Assembly (NCBI RefSeq): GCF_003967515.1
Contig: NZ_BIFQ01000001.1
Coordinates: forward strand, 3,162,001-3,226,000
DNA from: Dictyobacter aurantiacus
GTDB lineage: Bacteria; Chloroflexota; Ktedonobacteria; Ktedonobacterales; Ktedonobacteraceae
DNA length: 64,000 nt
Reading direction: 5' to 3'
Shown piece after piece: positions 36,992-45,887 of this stretch (the stretch's first letter is position 1; every line of letters starts with the position of its first letter). Made by a program: the position numbers and the translations under genes. The notes under the pieces are model-generated. The model ran no database searches and was not told where the DNA came from. It saw only the letters and a list, made by a program, of their open reading frames with translations.

Positions 36992-37795
36992 ATGCTTGAA
37001 AACTCACGAGAACTTTCAACGTTTGCTCAGTTGGTAACGCAATATCGCTTGCGGCGTGGCATTTCGCAGGGACAGCTTGCCCAGGCCACGCGATTATCCC
37101 GAACGTATGTGTATCACCTGGAAACAGGGCAGCGCGCGAATCCTTCTCCTCAGGTAGTACAAAATATCGCTCGCGTACTGGAGTTATCGACCGAGGACAG
37201 ATTACATTTTTTTGAGGCCTATCGGCAGCAAACGGGCCAGTTTGTGGATGTCGATCAGCTAGAGAGCACGCTACTGGATCTAGGGGACCTGGCGCATCTG
37301 CTGGTGCACAACACATCGTATCCGGCGCACTCGCTAGATCACCTGTGGTTTCTTCATTCCTGGAACAAGGCGGCCATCTATTTATTTGAGACGCAGGAGA
37401 TGCTGGAGACCCATGAGCATATTCATCTGCTAGGGCTCGTATTTGATCCTGAGATGCGCAAGCGCTTTCACGGCTGGGAGAATCTGGCCCGGCGTCTGGT
37501 AGGTGACTTCCTCTACAATACGCGTACGCTAACGCACCTGGCCGAGTACAAAACCCTGATCAAAACTCTGCGCGAATATCCAGAATACCGGCGCATCGCC
37601 TCCTCCGTTTATGCGCGCAGCAAGCCCGCGCCATCGTTTGTATTTCAGATCCAGCACAGCGAACTGGGACGGCTCACGCTGCGTACCGCCACCACGGTCT
37701 TTACCAATCTTTCTACCTATTCTATGGTCAGTTATGTACCGGGTGATCAGCAGACGCTGGACATCTATCGCAATCATGGCTGGCAACCTGGATAG
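36992..37795 (+). CDS. XRE-family regulator with MmyB-like ligand-binding domain
   Basis: 267 residues. An N-terminal XRE helix-turn-helix (YRLRRGISQGQLAQATRLSRTYVYHLETGQR) is followed by a MmyB-like/PAS-like domain (FFEAYRQQTG... to ...YVPGDQQTLDIYRNHGW). It is divergent from fadD with 192 bases between the starts, containing a small GCGACA-N4-TGTCGC palindrome (36847-36862). MmyB-type domains have been found to accommodate fatty acids, so control of the fad cluster in response to acyl ligands is a reasonable inference. ATG 36992 follows GAGGACATAGGG. Confidence 0.82.
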   Translation: MLENSRELSTFAQLVTQYRLRRGISQGQLAQATRLSRTYVYHLETGQRANPSPQVVQNIARVLELSTEDRLHFFEAYRQQTGQFVDVDQLESTLLDLGDLAHLLVHNTSYPAHSLDHLWFLHSWNKAAIYLFETQEMLETHEHIHLLGLVFDPEMRKRFHGWENLARRLVGDFLYNTRTLTHLAEYKTLIKTLREYPEYRRIASSVYARSKPAPSFVFQIQHSELGRLTLRTATTVFTNLSTYSMVSYVPGDQQTLDIYRNHGWQPG

Positions 37796-37830
37796 TGCGC
37801 GATGGTATTATCCGGACCGTTTGAAAGGAT

Positions 37831-38445
37831 CTAAGAGGAAGGGGCGTTGAGACGCTGCTCCAGCCGTGCGATGGCATTTTCAGTCACTTCTAAGCCAGCT
37901 TTGAGGACCGCCTCTTTATACTCGCGTACCAGCAGTTGATATTCAAGCAGGTGTGGGCGGCGAACGGGGCGTGAACCATACTCGCGACGCGCCCAATCCA
38001 TATGTGCCAGCTGCTTGAGCAGGCTTTCGCGATGGCTGCGTAGATGGACCAGGGCCACCTCATCGCTGGTTTCGCCGCAAAAGAAGAGTTTAGCCAGGAA
38101 TTCATCCTTGGTGAAGCGCTCGGGCACATCTTCCTGCAGCCAGCGTGACAATTCCTCCTCACCGGCTCGTGTCAGACGATAAACTTTACGGTTAGGTCGA
38201 CTGGTCTGAACGATGATCTCGGCGTCGATCAGGCCGGCTTTGTGCAGATTTTTCAGCGTCGTGTAGATCTGGCTATTGCCTGCATTCCAATAGCTGGCGA
38301 TGGCACGCTCAAATGTTTGCTTGATGTCGTAGCCGCTCATGGGACGCGCCCATAACAGACCCAGCATGATGTAGCGCAATGTGTTGCGCCCAGACCCCTC
38401 GCTTGTCTCATTTCCCTCGGTAAGTGTTTCTAGTTGTTCACGCAT
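37831..38445 (-). CDS. PadR-family transcriptional regulator
   Basis: 204 residues. It has the PadR winged helix with the family hallmark (LGLLWARPMSGYDIKQTFE, YWNAGNSQIYTTLKNLHKAGLI, KVYRLTRAGEEELSRWL) and the C-terminal helical dimerisation arm (Vir_act_alpha_C type). It ends 36 bases from the convergent XRE regulator. PadR proteins are repressors of detoxification or transport genes; the target here is unknown. The start at ATG 38445 has only a weak ribosome site. Confidence 0.9.
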   Translation of the reverse strand: MREQLETLTEGNETSEGSGRNTLRYIMLGLLWARPMSGYDIKQTFERAIASYWNAGNSQIYTTLKNLHKAGLIDAEIIVQTSRPNRKVYRLTRAGEEELSRWLQEDVPERFTKDEFLAKLFFCGETSDEVALVHLRSHRESLLKQLAHMDWARREYGSRPVRRPHLLEYQLLVREYKEAVLKAGLEVTENAIARLEQRLNAPSS

Positions 38446-38530
38446 GGAATATTTCTCTCATAAGATAAGCTCAAATATATTGCTGTGCATTATAGCACCT
38501 TCTCATCACATAGTCATGCTGAAGAGTGGG

Positions 38531-38709
38531 GGTGGTTGATATGCGCGGTGCGCCGCGCGTATCAACCACCTTGACTGGTGGGGTTTTTGGGGCAGGTGCG
38601 CGCCCCCGCACGGGCGGTCGCTGCGCGGCCGCACTGATTTTTTTATGGTGGCGATGATGCAAAACATGGCGCTCAACGCGCCATGTTTTGCATCATCGCC
38701 ACCATAAAA
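38531..38709. repeat. Palindromic element with 18-bp and 32-bp hairpins
   Basis: A first hairpin (38531-38570, one wobble pair) is followed by a GCGCGCCCCCGCACGGGC module and GCTGCGCGGCCGC. A perfect 32-bp stem follows (38641-38672 with 38678-38709, loop TCAAC). Same module order as the copies at 5.2 kb. The surrounding 38446-39281 holds no gene. Confidence 0.82.
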
Positions 38710-38889
38710 TTGAGGGGGTAGAGCTTGTGATTGAGGGGGCGTGGTATTGTAAGTGGATAGGGGGATGAGTCCTAAGTAGAGGTAAAGCTGTTGTATATAT
38801 AGAGGGTTGGCTGACAGAGTGTCAGGCTTGTAGAGAGGTATTCTTTCCGTATGCGTTCTCAGAGTTGGGCAATTCATACAGGCTTCCAT

Positions 38890-39236
38890 TTGTTGGTGCA
38901 TCAGGGGCACATCGCGCCCCCCGATGCACCAATACAAACCAGCGCGGCCGCGCAGAGGTAGGCCTGAGCTTGCGCATCTCTGGCGCTTACGAGTCCATTG
39001 TGTATTGGTGCACCGGGGCCGCGTCTGCGCCCTCAATGCACCAACAAAAAACCAGCGTGGCCGCGCAGAGGTAGGCCTGATCTTGCGCACTTATGACGAT
39101 TACGAGTTCATTGTGTATTGGTGCAACAGGGGCGCGGCGCGCCCTCAATGCACCAATACAAAAAACCAGCGCGGCCGCGCAGCGGACGCGCGTGTGGGAG
39201 TTATCGCGTCTCCCTACGATGACGGAAGTCAGACAC
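38890..39236 (-). repeat. Tandem array of three decayed palindromic elements
   Basis: The core AACCAGCGCGGCCGCGCAG recurs at about 38938, 39051 and 39167 (period about 115 bases). Each is preceded by an imperfect GGTGCA...TGCACC hairpin. The array ends with GACGGAAGTCAGACAC, the reverse complement of the left end of the 5.4-kb copy. Arms are mismatched, unlike the perfect stems elsewhere. Confidence 0.8.
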
Positions 39237-39281
39237 CTCTGAGAGGGCCTTCGAGAGAATATAAAGGGGAATGTAGTCACT

Positions 39282-40085
39282 ATGGCTGAAGCAGAACAGA
39301 CTGTTGTCGTTGGAGTTTTCGAGGATCGGAAAGCTGTTATTCAGGCGATGGATGCTTTGATTAAGGCTGGTTTTAAAGAGGACCAGCTGGGTTTTGTGGC
39401 GCGTACATCCGAGGAGCATGTAGACCAGGCAAAACACCATGTTCAGCATGGACATGGTCCGAAGGCCATCGCACGTGGCATTATTGGTGGTATTCTTGGG
39501 GCCGCCGATATCTTGCTGGTCCCATTTATTGGTCCAGCGGATGCTACCAATGTGTTAGCGACGGCGCTACCTGTCACGGAAGAGGCCATTGATAAACTGC
39601 CCTATCCGGGTTCAAAGAATGATAAGGTAGCTGTAGAGCGGCCCGATGATGTCTTCCGTACTGATACGCCTGTTAGTGAGTCCCAGAGCGACGTTGTAGC
39701 GCCTGCGCAGCAGGAAGCTACGGTGGAGGAACAGGAGAGGGAACAAGAACATGAGCAGGCCGAACAGCGTAAGAGCATTGTGGCCGGTGGCGTGGTAGGA
39801 GGAGCCCTGGGAGCGGCGGCGGCAGCTCTGTTTTTGCCGGGTATCGGTCCGATCGTGGCTGGAGGTATCGTGGCGGCCGCACTGGGCGGTGGCGCCATTG
39901 GTAGCGTCGCTGGTAGCTTTCTGGGTACCCTGACGGACATGGGGATTCCACAGGAGCACGCCAGGCAGTACGCTCAGGATGTCAAAGAGGGGCGTACCAT
40001 TTTGACGATGAAAGATGGAGCACGGGCCGGTGAGGCCAGCGAGATCCTACGCCAGCAGGGTGCGCAGAACATTCAGATTCACTAG
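39282..40085 (+). CDS. YflT-like general stress protein with glycine-rich segments
   Basis: 267 residues. The N-terminal ~55 residues (TVVVGVFEDRKAVIQAMDALIKAGFKEDQLGFVAR) match the YflT/GSP17M stress-protein fold. Two Gly/Ala-rich hydrophobic blocks (IARGIIGGILGAADILLVPF and AGGVVGGALGAAAAALFLPG) flank an acidic Glu/Gln-rich linker. A second short domain (MGIPQEHARQYAQDVKEGRTILTM) closes the protein. This arrangement is common in stress-induced proteins of unknown biochemistry. AAGGGGA lies about 12 bases upstream of the ATG. Confidence 0.75.
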   Translation: MAEAEQTVVVGVFEDRKAVIQAMDALIKAGFKEDQLGFVARTSEEHVDQAKHHVQHGHGPKAIARGIIGGILGAADILLVPFIGPADATNVLATALPVTEEAIDKLPYPGSKNDKVAVERPDDVFRTDTPVSESQSDVVAPAQQEATVEEQEREQEHEQAEQRKSIVAGGVVGGALGAAAAALFLPGIGPIVAGGIVAAALGGGAIGSVAGSFLGTLTDMGIPQEHARQYAQDVKEGRTILTMKDGARAGEASEILRQQGAQNIQIH

Positions 40086-40124
40086 TAGTTAAAGTCTGAT
40101 GTTTATACACCTGGCTCAAAAATG

Positions 40125-40182
40125 ATATGCACCCAATGCCAGCAAGCGCCTGTGCAGGCACTTGCTGGCATTGGGTGCATAT
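40125..40182. terminator. Hairpin between convergent genes
   Basis: A 22-bp outer stem plus inner GCCTG/CAGGC pairing (40125-40182) lies between the stress protein gene and the convergent small membrane protein gene, with A/T-rich borders. Confidence 0.7.
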
Positions 40183-40202
40183 AAAATTAAAATTCAAGTT
40201 GA

Positions 40203-40448
40203 TTAGGGAAGGTTATATGGCTGTCCCTGGCGAATACGGGGTTGGCGGCGCATAAAGAAGTAGATGATGGCGCCTACCAGATGTGTAAAGAGGATAACCA
40301 GCACCCAGATGATCTTGTCGTTGCTGTCAGGTCGCTCATATTTTATGCAGTCAATAATCATCCAGATCCAGAAAACGGAGCCTAGCAGGACTACTATGCC
40401 GATCGAGCAATAGATGGCCAGGATAATGAACATTGCAATCGAACCCAT
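40203..40448 (-). CDS. PLDc_N-type small membrane protein
   Basis: 81 residues with two transmembrane helices (about 5-28 and 45-66) joined by DCIKYERPDSNDKIIW. This is the pattern of the phospholipase-D N-terminal (PLDc_N) small membrane domain, here standing alone. AAGGA lies upstream of ATG 40448. Role unknown. Confidence 0.75.
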   Translation of the reverse strand: MGSIAMFIILAIYCSIGIVVLLGSVFWIWMIIDCIKYERPDSNDKIIWVLVILFTHLVGAIIYFFMRRQPRIRQGQPYNLP

Positions 40449-40677
40449 AAAACTTCAAATCCTTTTGTAATTCATATGTGCGTGCTTGCTTGTGGATCAA
40501 ACCCTTGTGCTTATAAAGACGCCTTACAGGAGAAAATATCCAATACAATCTCCCCCCACAAGTCCCATTGATTTGCCCGTCCTGATACAAAATGATATCA
40601 TTGTCACGAAAGTAACCTCCAATTAGCGCGGGGAGGAATGAACGACGAACGCATTAACTTTTTCGCCTTTATTTAAC

Positions 40678-41964
40678 GTGATAAGCTATGGCGGCCTGTT
40701 GTGTTGTGTGCTGGCTATTATGTTCAGTGCAGGCTATAGATTTATGTGCCATCGAGGTACCAATTATCAGTTCACCATCGCCGTTGCCGCGTGTTTGTGT
40801 TCCGCCTCATTATTGCTGCCTGTTTTTATCTGGTATCATTTCCGTTTTAATGGCTCTCATATCCATTTAAATGTAGTGGAGAGCTGGGGAATTATCGTCT
40901 ATGCATCGATTTGTGGCTGGATCAATCCCATTGTCGCGGCTGTGCTGCACTGGTTCTTTTCACGTGCACTGCGGTCAGATGCAATCGCTTCAGGTTCCGT
41001 GGTTCAGTCAGGGTCGGTGAGGGCCGTAACCAGCGTACCGGCGGGGTTACCCCGTTACCAGAAAGGGGTAGAGTCGCCCTTTGTCTTTCGTCAAGATGTC
41101 GCGTGGGGCTGGCTTGAATATAGAAACGGCAACTTCCAGGGGCAGAGGCTGGCCTTGAAGCGTATGGTCGCCTCTCTGGGACGTGAAGATGACTGTGACA
41201 TCTGGCTCGACGACGAGATGGCTTCACGCCACCATGCCGAGCTGGCCTGGCATGATGGTCAGGCCTATTTAACCGATTGTGGTAGCCTGAATGGCATTTT
41301 GCTCAATGGTCAGCGTGTTCAAGGCAGTGTCCCCCTTTCCTCACAGGACCAGATAGAGATTGGTCATCAGCAATTTAATTTCATCGTCGCCGAACAGAAA
41401 GAGTTACAGGCCGACCAGTATGATCCTCTAGTAAATCATACCTGGCGTTCCACTTTTGATTTGCAGGCCGATGGAGATACCAGCAGCCCGCTCCCGGCTG
41501 CCGTCGTCGCCAGCCAGAAGGCTATCCTTCAGGATGGGACTGATACCTTTTCCTCGCCCCATCTCGTTGCTGATGGTGGCTACTTGCTGATCAAAGATGG
41601 TGAACGCATGGGACAACGCCTCTCGCTAGATGGGAAAGAGATAACCATCGGGCGCGGCCTGGAATGTATGATCATGTTGAACGATGTATCGGTAGCGCAG
41701 GTACACGCACAGATCTACGAACAGGCGGGGGAGTTCTACCTGCGCGACAGTGCCGGACGCAACGACACCTTTGTCAATGAAGAGGTTATCAGCGAGGCCC
41801 GTAAGCTTAATGTGGGAGACACCATCAAGGTTGGCACGATCAGCATGGAATTTGGGAGGGCGGCACGCCTGCGCAACACAACCATGCCGCCGATTCCAGT
41901 GGCCAGGTCAACCAACGGGGGATTCGCGCCTTTGCGCCTGCCCAGCCGTACGAAACATCAATAG
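40678..41964 (+). CDS. Membrane protein with two FHA domains; 5' end probably frameshifted
   Basis: The open frame encodes 428 residues with three N-terminal hydrophobic segments (about 3-17, 34-55 and 68-90), a linker, and two FHA domains. FHA1 is at about residues 155-240 (SLGREDDCDIWL, ASRHHAEL, DCGSLNGILLNG). FHA2 is at about 305-400 (TIGRGLECMIML, VAQVHAQI, DSAGRNDTFVN). The frame has only a GTG at 40678 with no ribosome site. GGGAGG-AATG at 40631-40640 starts a 12-codon frame (MNDERINFFAFI), and deleting one T of the TTTTT run at 40659-40663 would join it to this frame. The true start is thus probably 40638. FHA2 lacks the usual Ser-Arg pair, so it may not bind phosphopeptide. Confidence 0.75.
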   Translation: MISYGGLLCCVLAIMFSAGYRFMCHRGTNYQFTIAVAACLCSASLLLPVFIWYHFRFNGSHIHLNVVESWGIIVYASICGWINPIVAAVLHWFFSRALRSDAIASGSVVQSGSVRAVTSVPAGLPRYQKGVESPFVFRQDVAWGWLEYRNGNFQGQRLALKRMVASLGREDDCDIWLDDEMASRHHAELAWHDGQAYLTDCGSLNGILLNGQRVQGSVPLSSQDQIEIGHQQFNFIVAEQKELQADQYDPLVNHTWRSTFDLQADGDTSSPLPAAVVASQKAILQDGTDTFSSPHLVADGGYLLIKDGERMGQRLSLDGKEITIGRGLECMIMLNDVSVAQVHAQIYEQAGEFYLRDSAGRNDTFVNEEVISEARKLNVGDTIKVGTISMEFGRAARLRNTTMPPIPVARSTNGGFAPLRLPSRTKHQ

Positions 41965-41976
41965 AGATTGTAGATG

Positions 41977-42723
41977 CTACCATTCCACATCTATATTTGT
42001 CAGCGGATGCAGAGCCAGAATTGGCCGACCATGACCGGGATAGAGATAGTGCACCTGTAAGCTGCGCAGGACGCGCAGCGTCTCATGCAGTTGACGACGA
42101 TTGGCGCTACCACGCAATAACGGGGCTCCTCCTTGAATAGTAATCACCGTATCTCCACACAGGAGTTCCTGGCTAAAAGGATTATACAGGCAAAGGCTAT
42201 CAGGAGTATGGCCCGGGCTAGAAATAACGCGCCACTCAGGATGTCCGGGGAGCCCCTCCACATCTTCCAACCAGATATCCACCAGCTTATATTGCCGTTC
42301 ATACACAGGGGGGAAAAGATCTACATGTTGTAGAGGCCCGGTTAAAATGTGTTCAGCCAGGTGAGCAATCGACGAGCTATGCAACTCACCACGCTGCTGC
42401 ATTATCAGATTACGTGCCACTGCCGAAGCCGCAACGGGCGCGTCACAGATGCTACGCAGCATCTCCACCCCCGACGTATGATCTGGATGAAGATGGGTCA
42501 GTACAATGAGATCGATCTGCTGGAGCGGGCGATGCAAAAAATGCTGCAGGTAGGACTGCAACTGCCGCACGTTAAGCTCAGTACCGGGATCCACCACCAC
42601 CATCCGTTCTTCATTGATCAGGTAGGTATTGGCCATCGAAAAACGATCAGTAATAGTATGGACTCGGCGTGCGTGCAGCATACGTTCTCTGTCTGATGAA
42701 TAGTCAGTGTAGTCAGAGTTCAA
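41977..42723 (-). CDS. MBL-fold metallo-hydrolase
   Basis: 248 residues. The metal-binding motif HLHPDH lies in LIVLTHLHPDHTSGVEML; further ligands are SSPGHTPDS, CGDTVI and YPGHGRP. The fold hydrolyses esters, thioesters or lactones; the substrate is not readable. The start is the TTG at 42723, because GGAGG lies six bases upstream; ATGs further up or down in the frame have no good site. It is convergent with the twin-FHA gene, only 12 bases apart. Confidence 0.88.
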   Translation of the reverse strand: MNSDYTDYSSDRERMLHARRVHTITDRFSMANTYLINEERMVVVDPGTELNVRQLQSYLQHFLHRPLQQIDLIVLTHLHPDHTSGVEMLRSICDAPVAASAVARNLIMQQRGELHSSSIAHLAEHILTGPLQHVDLFPPVYERQYKLVDIWLEDVEGLPGHPEWRVISSPGHTPDSLCLYNPFSQELLCGDTVITIQGGAPLLRGSANRRQLHETLRVLRSLQVHYLYPGHGRPILALHPLTNIDVEW

Positions 42724-43044
42724 GGTATTCCTCCGGCACCCACAATTAGAAATATAATTATATCCTAGCATTGCGGTCAAGGATATACTGCATTTTTTTA
42801 CTGAAATATGTTACAATGAAAAAAGTGGTTAGGGAAAAATCCCGTTTGGTCTGTAAATCCGGCCCCCGGCTCCCGTTCCGTCTTCCGGTCGCATAGGAAT
42901 CACAACCTGACAACCACCAGGAGAGATGTATGTTGTATTTCTATGTATGGAAGAAAACACACACTCCTGTAATATATACCGCTGCGCTATAGTATACGTT
43001 GTATAAGATGGAACGTGTGTAATCAAGAAGGGGATGTACTACCC

Positions 43045-43434
43045 ATGATGTTTAACGAGGGCTATCGGGATCGTGTACTTGTTTGCCGTGATTGTGGGAA
43101 TGAATTTACGTTTACTGCCGGTGAACAAGAATTTTATGCTAGCAAAGGTTTGGTCAATTCTCCATCCCGTTGCCCATCTTGCCGCGCAGCACGCCGAGGT
43201 GGTCAGCAATCCAGTGCTCCACGCGCCCCACGTGAGCAGCACGAAGCCGTATGTGCCGCCTGTGGGCGCACCACGACCGTACCCTTTATTCCGCGCGAAG
43301 ATCGACCAGTATATTGTAGTGATTGTTTCCAGTCTCAGCGCGCCTCCCAGCCCCGCCGAGATAACTACCGCAGCTATAGCAGCAGCAGCTACAGCGGTGA
43401 CCGCGACCGCCGTGACCGTCGTGATCGCTGGTAA
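43045..43434 (+). CDS. Zinc-binding protein with zf_Tbcl and CxxC-x17-CxxC motifs
   Basis: 129 residues. The first half matches the probable zinc-ribbon (zf_Tbcl) pattern: LVCRDCGNEFTFTAGEQEFY...NSPSRCPSCR. The second holds an exact CxxC-x17-CxxC motif (CAACGRTTTVPF...VYCSDC). The C-terminus is Ser/Arg/Asp repeat-like (SSSSYSGDRDRRDRRDRW). Two zinc sites and a basic tail suggest nucleic-acid contact, which is inference. ATG 43045 is taken (ATG 43048 equally possible), with GAAGGGG about 12 bases upstream; a GTG at 43015 is less likely. Confidence 0.8.
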   Translation: MMFNEGYRDRVLVCRDCGNEFTFTAGEQEFYASKGLVNSPSRCPSCRAARRGGQQSSAPRAPREQHEAVCAACGRTTTVPFIPREDRPVYCSDCFQSQRASQPRRDNYRSYSSSSYSGDRDRRDRRDRW

Positions 43435-43506
43435 TTGAATATCTCCCCACTTACTATATTTGTAATCGAAACCGGGTTCCGACTGGTACCCGGTTTCCTT
43501 GTGTAG

Positions 43507-43572
43507 AAGCCGAGGCGCGCCCAGCACCTATGAGAGGGAGATGGAAGCCGAGGCGAGCTCGGCACCTATGGG
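43507..43572 (+). repeat. Two copies of the short dispersed repeat
   Basis: AGCCGAGGCG...AGCACCTATG (from 43507) and AGCCGAGGCG...GGCACCTATG (from 43546) occur 39 bases apart between two genes. Confidence 0.5.
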
Positions 43573-43693
43573 GGAGGATGTGGGGGACGGCTTACTTTTG
43601 GGCGTGGTTTTGTTTTCATTTACGCACGATATGGTATACTAAGTGGGAATTTACCGGCTCATATCATCCTCACTACTGGAGGTTCTATATTTG

Positions 43694-44935
43694 ATGACAC
43701 GCACCGATGCTGGCCAGTGGCCACATTACTCATTTGTCATACCGCATATTTTTACGCAAGCTAAAGTGCGACTGGTGGGTCTCGGTACTTATGTCCCCAA
43801 AGGCGTGATTACCAATGACTTTTTTGCCTATATTTCAACACGCCTTGGAAGTCCCCGCCGGGCGGAAGACCTGGAGCGCGTGACGGGCCTGGAGACCCGG
43901 CATGTACGTGCCAGCACACTGGCATTGTGCCGTGAAATGGCTGGCGCGGACGCACCTGGTTTGATTGAGGACGAAACCGCCCCACAGGAAGAGTCGATGG
44001 TGGACATGGCGGTAAAGGCGGCCGAACGGGCGCTGGCCAGCGCTGGTCTCAAGGCCAGTGATATTGACACGGTTGTTGGTATCTCATCCTCTGACAACGA
44101 TGCTTTTCCGACTATCGCGGGCATGGTCACCCACCGCCTGGGTCTGGGTCCTTTACGCTCAACCATGCTCAAAGGTGCCTGCGCCTGTCAGACAGAAGGC
44201 TTTCAGGTCGTGTCTGAAATCCTGGCCGCCAGCACAGCTAAACGCGTCCTGATGGTAGCGTCCGAGGCTCTTTTACCCAACATCATGCATATATTAGACT
44301 GGAAAACCAGTTCTCTCTTTGGTGAAGGGGCGGCCGCCTTTATTATCGAGCGCAGCGACGAAGATACCTATGTCATTAATGGCTCCGATGCCCGGCAAGG
44401 ACCGGCTCTGCTCTACCAGACACCGCTGCGTAAGGATGCCGTCGCGATGGCCGAGGTGGATATGAAGATTCGCCAGCTCTACAACGAGGGCCGGGGTGAT
44501 GAGCTCAACCAGATCCTCGCGCAGTACATGGTCGGCTATACCAAGATGAACGGCAAAGAGGTATATCGCGAGGCGCCCCGAGCCATGGCCGAATGTGTCG
44601 ATGCCCTATGCCGTCACGCCAATCTTAAGCCGGAAGATCTGGCGTATATCATCCCGCACCAGGCGAACTCGCGCATCACAAACCGCATGGGTGAACTGCT
44701 CATTCGTGAGTTTGGATGGCCCGAGGTGACGATGGGCAAGCTGGTCGACAACTTCCGCTATTACGGCAACCTCTCAAACGCCAGTATCGCCCTGGCCATG
44801 GTCGAACTGCTACGACAGGGAAAACTGAGCGACGGTCAATGGTTGGCCTTACCTGCGGTTGGTGGTGGACTGAACTACGGGTGCTGGCTGCTGCGTTTCC
44901 ATGGCCTGAAAAATCCCCAGGCAACGCTCGAATAG
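43694..44935 (+). CDS. FabH-like 3-oxoacyl-ACP synthase III family protein
   Basis: 413 residues, about 90 longer than E. coli FabH because of an N-terminal extension and an internal insert. The thiolase-fold catalytic triad is present: Cys in KGACACQTEGF, His in YIIPHQANSRI and Asn in YYGNLSNASI. Gly-rich LPAVGGGLNYG closes the fold. Such enzymes condense an acyl-CoA with malonyl-ACP, or build related precursors. No other fatty-acid synthesis gene is adjacent, so a specialised acyl condensation is as likely as housekeeping initiation. ATG 43694 follows ACTGGAGG. Confidence 0.85.
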   Translation: MTRTDAGQWPHYSFVIPHIFTQAKVRLVGLGTYVPKGVITNDFFAYISTRLGSPRRAEDLERVTGLETRHVRASTLALCREMAGADAPGLIEDETAPQEESMVDMAVKAAERALASAGLKASDIDTVVGISSSDNDAFPTIAGMVTHRLGLGPLRSTMLKGACACQTEGFQVVSEILAASTAKRVLMVASEALLPNIMHILDWKTSSLFGEGAAAFIIERSDEDTYVINGSDARQGPALLYQTPLRKDAVAMAEVDMKIRQLYNEGRGDELNQILAQYMVGYTKMNGKEVYREAPRAMAECVDALCRHANLKPEDLAYIIPHQANSRITNRMGELLIREFGWPEVTMGKLVDNFRYYGNLSNASIALAMVELLRQGKLSDGQWLALPAVGGGLNYGCWLLRFHGLKNPQATLE

Positions 44936-44951
44936 CATACATTTGCTGCAG

Positions 44952-44995
44952 AAAAGGGTTCGGGATTGGCGTCGTGCTGTATCCCGGACCCTTTT
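44952..44995. terminator. Terminator between convergent genes
   Basis: AAAAGGGTTCGGGAT pairs with ATCCCGGACCCTTTT (one wobble), followed by T residues. Confidence 0.75.
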
Positions 44996-45005
44996 TATGT
45001 ACTGT

Positions 45006-45887
45006 CTATACCAGGCTACGTTCATAGGTATAGAATATAGCGTGTTCGGCCTCATACTCGACACCATCGAAGGCATCATGGATTAGCAGGGTTTCGGGTG
45101 CATATACGCGCACCTGTTCTAGCTGTAGTTCCGAGAGGCGGCGGCGCAGATCATAGGCGATAAAGCTGATGGCCTCAATAGTTGTGCCGTCCAGATAACC
45201 CACCGAGAGGCGTTGCTGCTGATATTCTTGCCGGGGCTCCGCGATCGCCAGCCCGTCCAGGCGCTCCCAGCGCTGCAGAAGATAGATCTGCTGCTTATCG
45301 ATCTTCTCATCAAGGAGCTCGGCCGTAATTGGAAGCGCCTGAAACTTTACATAATAAAGGCCACCCACCAGGGGAAAGATGTTAGAAGCATTCAAATAAT
45401 CAATGATCATATCCAGATCTTCTGGCGTAGCCAGCCGGATTGGCTGTTGAGGGGCGCGAGGGAGCGTGGTAAAGGGATGGGCTGTATAGAGAGAAAAATC
45501 GCCCACCCGGCGCATGTGCATGCTTTCCGACAGCTCAATTGAGGCTATGTTACGCGAATCGGTCGCCAGGCGGATGGTCGTGGCGTTCCGGCGCATCGCC
45601 TCAACCATCGCGGCCTCGTTCAAAGCTCGTGCCAGGCCCTGGCGGCGATAATCCGGATGAACTCGTAAGCCCTCTAACCACGATTCTGTCTCGGTAAGCA
45701 TCTGTATATGCACCGCCCCGACTGGCTGTCCATCCACCGTCGCCACCAGTAGTTGTCCTGATGGATTATCCATCCATTCATCCCAGATCTGCTCGATGTA
45801 ATCTCCCCAATCCCATGTATTGGCACAAAATGCCAGCACAGGTTCGCGATCACCAGCCTGCGCCGGTCGAATTTCTATCTGTGACAT
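45006..45887 (-). CDS. GNAT-family N-acetyltransferase
   Basis: 293 residues. The N-terminal ~150 form a GNAT domain with the acetyl-CoA loop HPDYRRQGLARALNEAA and a preceding LEGLRV strand. The C-terminal ~140 residues look like a second, degenerate GNAT-like domain without the loop. The substrate is unknown. ATG 45887 is preferred to an upstream start because GGGGAG lies five bases before it. Confidence 0.85.
   Translation of the reverse strand: MSQIEIRPAQAGDREPVLAFCANTWDWGDYIEQIWDEWMDNPSGQLLVATVDGQPVGAVHIQMLTETESWLEGLRVHPDYRRQGLARALNEAAMVEAMRRNATTIRLATDSRNIASIELSESMHMRRVGDFSLYTAHPFTTLPRAPQQPIRLATPEDLDMIIDYLNASNIFPLVGGLYYVKFQALPITAELLDEKIDKQQIYLLQRWERLDGLAIAEPRQEYQQQRLSVGYLDGTTIEAISFIAYDLRRRLSELQLEQVRVYAPETLLIHDAFDGVEYEAEHAIFYTYERSLV

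Noticed and set aside
38890-39236. CRISPR-like regular spacing of repeated cores
   Set aside because: Only three units at about 115-bp period, the spacers are related decayed hairpins, and there are no cas genes.
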